Part shown: piece after piece, positions 59,826 through 64,000 of the stretch
Numbering within the stretch: the first letter of the stretch is position 1
Layout of the letters: the number at the start of each line of letters is the position of its first letter
NCBI RefSeq assembly: GCF_021462225.1
Contig: NC_061805.1
Coordinates: forward strand, 31,637,958 to 31,701,957
Source of the DNA: Girardinichthys multiradiatus
Taxonomy: Eukaryota > Chordata > Actinopteri > Cyprinodontiformes > Goodeidae
Direction: 5' to 3'
DNA length: 64,000 nucleotides
Position numbers and translations under genes: made by a program
Notes under the pieces: model-generated
Seen by the model: only the letters and a program-made list of their open reading frames with translations
Databases searched by the model: none
What the model was told of the DNA's origin: nothing

Positions 59826-60333
59826 CACTACCAGTCAAAAGTTTTAGATTCACTTTCTCACTTATTGGGTCTCTTTTATTTCATGACTATTTAAATTGTA
59901 GATTTTCACCAAAGGCAACAACACTATGAATGAACACACATGGAATTATGTAGTAAACAAAAAGTGTGAAATAACTCTAAACATTTTTATATTTTAGATT
60001 CTTGAATATCCACCCTTTGCTTTGCTCTCTTGACATTCTCTCAATGAGCTTCATGAGATGTTCACCCTAAAATGGTTTCCCAAAGAGTCTTGAAAAAACT
60101 TCCCAGACGGCCAAAGATTAATATTTCAGTCATTGCAGCAAAGGGCGGCTACTTTAAGGAATCTAAAATATAAAACATTTAAAGTTCCTTTACAATTTTG
60201 TTTTTGCTACATAATTGCATATGTGTTCATTCACTGTTTGGATTCCTTCAGTGAGAATCTACGTACAATGTAAATACTCGTAAATATAAAGAAAATCTTT
60301 AAATGACAAATGAAGAACTTTTGACCGGTAGTG
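59826..60333. mobile_element. MITE copy 2, complete (508 bp)
   Basis: The ends CACTACCAGTCAAAAGTTTT and AACTTTTGACCGGTAGTG are inverse, each flanked by TA. No coding potential. The body is shared with the partial copy in tcn2 intron 1 (41592-42037). TA target and end type suggest Tc1/mariner mobilisation. Confidence 0.85.
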
Positions 60334-60335
60334 TA

Positions 60336-61000
60336 TATTAAAAGACAAAATATATATTTTGGAAAGAAAAGAATACCTTATTTGAATTTGTAGTTATGGA
60401 TGAATACACCACTATAAATTAGCAAGTGTGGGCTAAATAAAGGTAGGTGCATTGGTTTGCCTCTTCCTGTATCTGAGCACTCCTGTGATCAGGTTTCAAA
60501 ACTTTTATTATCTCAAAGACAGTAAATATTACCACTGCTTTACTAAAGAGACACAAATCACCATCCACAGAGTCATGGGGTTGAGAAAAAGCAAGAAAAT
60601 GTCCAATGTTCATCATTTTATTCTGCCTCATTACAGAGCAGCGCCTAGTGAGGAGGAACTGTGCGCCACTCATGTACATATAATGGGCATTATGAAAACA
60701 TACAGAATGAACAATGGCACCCTAAAAACAAAATCTGAACAGAAAACTGAAGCATACAAGCATACTCACAACAGTAAATAATGAGTTAATTGAAATCTGT
60801 CAAAGTAAGATGAAAACTGTATTTCTTTTCCTACCCAATGTGCTTGATTTTTTCCCCTTTCGAGGCAGAGAACTGCTCAGTTTGAAGCTATTCTAAAATG
60901 TACTGATCAAAAAATTCCACTAAGCTCAACATGTTAGTTTAAAATATATATTCTCAAACATAACAGCATATTATGTAAAGTAAATCTCTATTCAATTCAG
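60336..61000. other. Stretch with no supported gene
   Basis: A 109-codon plus frame (60452-60781) exists but has no start or splice context and no family resemblance. Nothing else is recognised. Confidence 0.35.
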
Positions 61001-61002
61001 TT

Positions 61003-64000
61003 TTATTTATATAGTGCCAATTCACAACACATGTTGTCTCAAGGCACTTCACAAAAGTCAGGTACATACATTCCAATTAATCCTAATCATTGAACAGCAC
61101 AGTCAGAGTTAGTTATTTATTCAAATTGGATAAAATGTTTTTCTGTCTAAGGAAACCCAGCAGATTGCATCGAGTCAGTGACTTGCAGCATTCACTCCTC
61201 CCGGATGAGCATGTAGAGACAGTGGACAGTCACTGGCGTTGACTTTGCAGCAATCCCTCATACTGAGCATGCAGAGAGGAAAAACTCCCTTTTAACAGGA
61301 AGAAACCTCCAGCAGAACCAGGCTCAGTGTGAGCGGCCATCTGCCACGACCGACTGGAGGTTTGAAAGAACAGGGCAGAGACACAAAGAGAACAAAGAAG
61401 CACTGATCCAAGAGTCCTTTCTATGGGAAGGAAAAGTAAATGTTAATGCATGTAGCTCCTTTAGTCGTTTCACCTAGAAAGAAAGAACAGATAAACTCTG
61501 AGCCAGTTTTCAAGGTTAGAGTCTGAAAGAGAGCACATAGAGTTAGTCACAGTAAAAGCTCAGTCAATCGCCATGTCTAGGAAAGAGAAAGGGTTAAACA
61601 CTAAAAGACAGGGCCATGCGGATCATCGGTAGAGGGTGAGCATTAAGTTGTTGCCAGCAGAAGCTCGGACGATTCCCCTCTCCAGAAAGATGTCACAGGT
61701 AGACACAGAGCCAGGCCAGGTGTAGCTTCTAGGAAGAGAAAAGCGAGAACAAGGTTAAAAGCTGAAATAACAGCAAATAATGCAAAATTGGAGAGTAGTG
61801 TGAGAATGTAGCGAAGAGGGTGAAAGTGGTCGTTATGTCCTCCAGCATCCTAAGCCTATAGCAGCATAACTACACAGATAGTTTCAGTTCAGGTTATTTA
61901 GTGAAACGGTGCTTATTTACAACAATGTCGTCTCAAGGCACCCCACAAAGAGTCCCACTGATGGTCATTGTTATACTAAAAACCACAAGGATTGGGATAC
62001 CTTTCTCTGTCAGACTGATTATAACCATTGGAAAAGAGAAGGGGTCATACAGGTAGCAGAAATGGAGGGTGTGTTTGCACCTCAACCATAACTGAGCCGG
62101 TTTAGGCTAAACCTGACTCCCCCGTACTCCAACCAACAGGGAAGGAGGAAGGCTCCCTCCCTGATAAACTAAGCCACTCTAACTATAAGCTTTATCAAAA
62201 AGGAAAGTTTTAAGCCTAGCCTTAAAAGTAGACAGGGTGTCTGCCTCACGGACCAAAACCGGGAGCTGGTTCCACAGTAGAGGAGCCTGATAACTAAAGG
62301 ATTTGCCTCCCATTCTACTTCTAGAGACTCTAGGAACCACCAGTAAACCTGCAGTCTGAGAACGAAGTGCTCTGTTAGGAACATATGGAACAATCAGATC
62401 TCTGATGTATGATGGAGCTAGATCATTAAAGGCTTTATATGTGAGGAGGAGAATTATAAATTCTATTCTGGATTTAACAGGGAGCCAATGAAGGGAAGCT
62501 AAAATAGGAGAAATATGATCTATCTTTTTAATTTTCATCAGAACTCTTGCTGCAGCATTCTGAATCAGCTGAAGGCTTTTAACTGCATTTTGTGGGCATC
62601 CTGATAGTAACGAATTACAATAGTCCAGCCTTGAAGTAACAAATGCATGGACTAGTTTTTCAGCGTCACTCCTGGATAGGATATTTCTAATTTTGGCAAT
62701 GTTTCGGAGGTGAAAGAAGGAAATCCTAGAAACCTGTTTAATATGGGATTTAAATTACATGTCCTGGTCAAAAGTAACAACGAGGTTTTTTACTTTATTA
62801 CCGGAGCTCAATTTAATGCCATCCAGGTTAAGTGATTGACTAAGCAGTTTCTTTTTTAAAGACTCCGGTCCAAAGACGACAACTTCTGTCTTGTCTGAAG
62901 CAAATAATTTAAAGTCATCCAAGTTTTTATATCTTCAAGACATGCTTGTAGTCTGTCTAACTGGTTGGGCTCATCAGGATTTATGGATAAGTAAAGCTGA
63001 GTATCATCAGCGTAACAGTGAAAATTTATCCTATGCTGCCTGATAATTTGACCTATTGGAAGCATATATATAGTATATATAGAATTGGCCCAAGTACTGA
63101 ACCCTGTGGTACTCCACAATTAACCCTGGAGTTTAAAGATGATTTATCATTTACATGAACAAACTGGAATCTGTCAGACAAACAAGATTTAAACCAGCCT
63201 AGCGCTGTTCCCCTGATCCCTACAGCATATTCCAGCCTTTTTAAGAGAATATTATGGTCGACTGTATCAAATGCAGCACTGAGATCTAACAGAACCAGTA
63301 CAGACACAAGTCCATTATCTGAGGCCATAAGAATATCATTAGTGACTTTCAGCAGAGCTGTTTCAGTGCTATGATGAGCTCTGAAGCCTGACTGAAACTC
63401 TTCAAACAGGTCACTGCTGTGTAAATGCTCACACATTTGATTAGCAACTATTTTCTCAAGAATTTTAGATAAGAACGGAAGATTTGAATAGGCCTGTAAT
63501 TTTTCAAGTCATCTCGATCAAGCGAAGGTTTCTTAAGTAAAGGTTTAATTACAGCTGACCTAAAAGCCTGTGGTACATATTCATTTACTAAAGATAGATT
63601 AATCATATCTAAAATGGGGCTGGTAATCAGAGGGAACACTTCCTTAAATAATTTGGTTGGGTTTGGGTCTAACATATAAGTTGAAGGTTTAGATGAAGCT
63701 AATATTTCTGATAACTCAGGAAGCTTCACAGGATCAAAACAGTCCAAACACAAATCAGGTTCTGCAGTTATTTCCAATGTTGTCTGACTTGCTGAGGATG
63801 AAGTAATCATCTTCGGGAGTATGTCAAAGATTTTATTTTTAATAGAATCAATTTTATTTAAGAAGAATCCCATAAAGTCATGACTGCTAAGAGCTAAGGG
63901 AATGAATGGCTCAACAGAGCTATGACTCTGTGTAAGTTTAGCAACTGTACTAAAGAGAAACCTAGGATTATTCTTGTTCTCTTCTATTAAAGATGAGAAA
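61003..64000 (-). mobile_element. L2-like LINE, 3' part, continues past window end
   Basis: The 3' tail is at 61003 onward (TTTATTTATATAGTGCCAAT). Minus-strand reverse transcriptase pieces appear in order from right to left: [20 protein letters not shown] (about 63560), [52 protein letters not shown], the catalytic CYADDTQLYLS (about 63020), and the C-terminal part SPILASLHWLPVKSRI to TFKARLKTFLF (62538-62179). Frames break at about 63,445, 63,110 and between 62,860 and 62,540, so it is not active. A related 5'-truncated copy lies at 23,746-24,237. Confidence 0.85.

Noticed and set aside
60452..60781. 109-codon plus frame as a gene
   Set aside because: Composition is unremarkable, no acceptor or start context is visible and no motif is recognised; a chance frame is more likely.
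1..64000. CRISPR array, operon or other prokaryotic system
   Set aside because: Spliced vertebrate genes and fish transposons fill the window; the tandem repeats seen are microsatellites without spacers.

Overview
This is nuclear DNA of a teleost fish. The evidence is intron-rich vertebrate genes with GT-AG splice sites, a nodal-related gene beside a 4E-BP gene (NODAL and EIF4EBP2 are also neighbours in human), and the dense mixture of Tc1-like transposons, L2-like and other non-LTR retrotransposons, tRNA-derived SINEs, CA/GT microsatellites and MITEs that is typical of ray-finned fish. I cannot name the species.

Layout. Positions 1-10,500 are mostly repeats: a decayed LINE endonuclease, GT microsatellites, a Tc1-like element carrying an inserted MITE, an AT-rich stretch, and one orphan exon near 4.2 kb. 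From 10.9 to 17.4 kb lies an eIF4E-binding-protein gene (+, 3 coding exons). A nodal-related TGF-beta gene follows (-, 3 exons, 21.7-23.4 kb). Next come deoxyguanosine kinase (-, 7 exons, 27.0-32.5 kb) and a transcobalamin-type cobalamin carrier (-, 9 coding exons, 35.8-42.1 kb). The carrier gene is head to head with ccdc117 (+, 5 coding exons, 43.5-46.2 kb) across a compact shared promoter region. A 17-coding-exon gene for an unidentified coiled-coil protein of about 720 residues occupies 48.4-57.4 kb (-). An exon-like reading frame of unknown origin sits just upstream of it at 58.0-58.3 kb. The right end, 61-64 kb, is the 3' part of an L2-like LINE on the minus strand that continues beyond the window.

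The genes do not form one pathway. They are a developmental signal (nodal), a translation repressor (4E-BP), a mitochondrial nucleoside kinase, a vitamin B12 carrier, a little-studied nuclear protein (CCDC117) and a coiled-coil protein. I assigned exon boundaries by eye from splice consensus, conserved reading phase and family similarity. Phases agree across all junctions in the five named genes and in the 17-exon coiled-coil model.

I see no bacterial-type system, CRISPR array, or tRNA or rRNA gene. The items most worth a second look are the unidentified coiled-coil gene and its ambiguous exon 15, two orphan exons, a 650-bp foldback element, nested transposon insertions, a perfect CTCF-core match upstream of the 4E-BP gene, and the tcn2/ccdc117 divergent promoter with a ZNF143-type motif.
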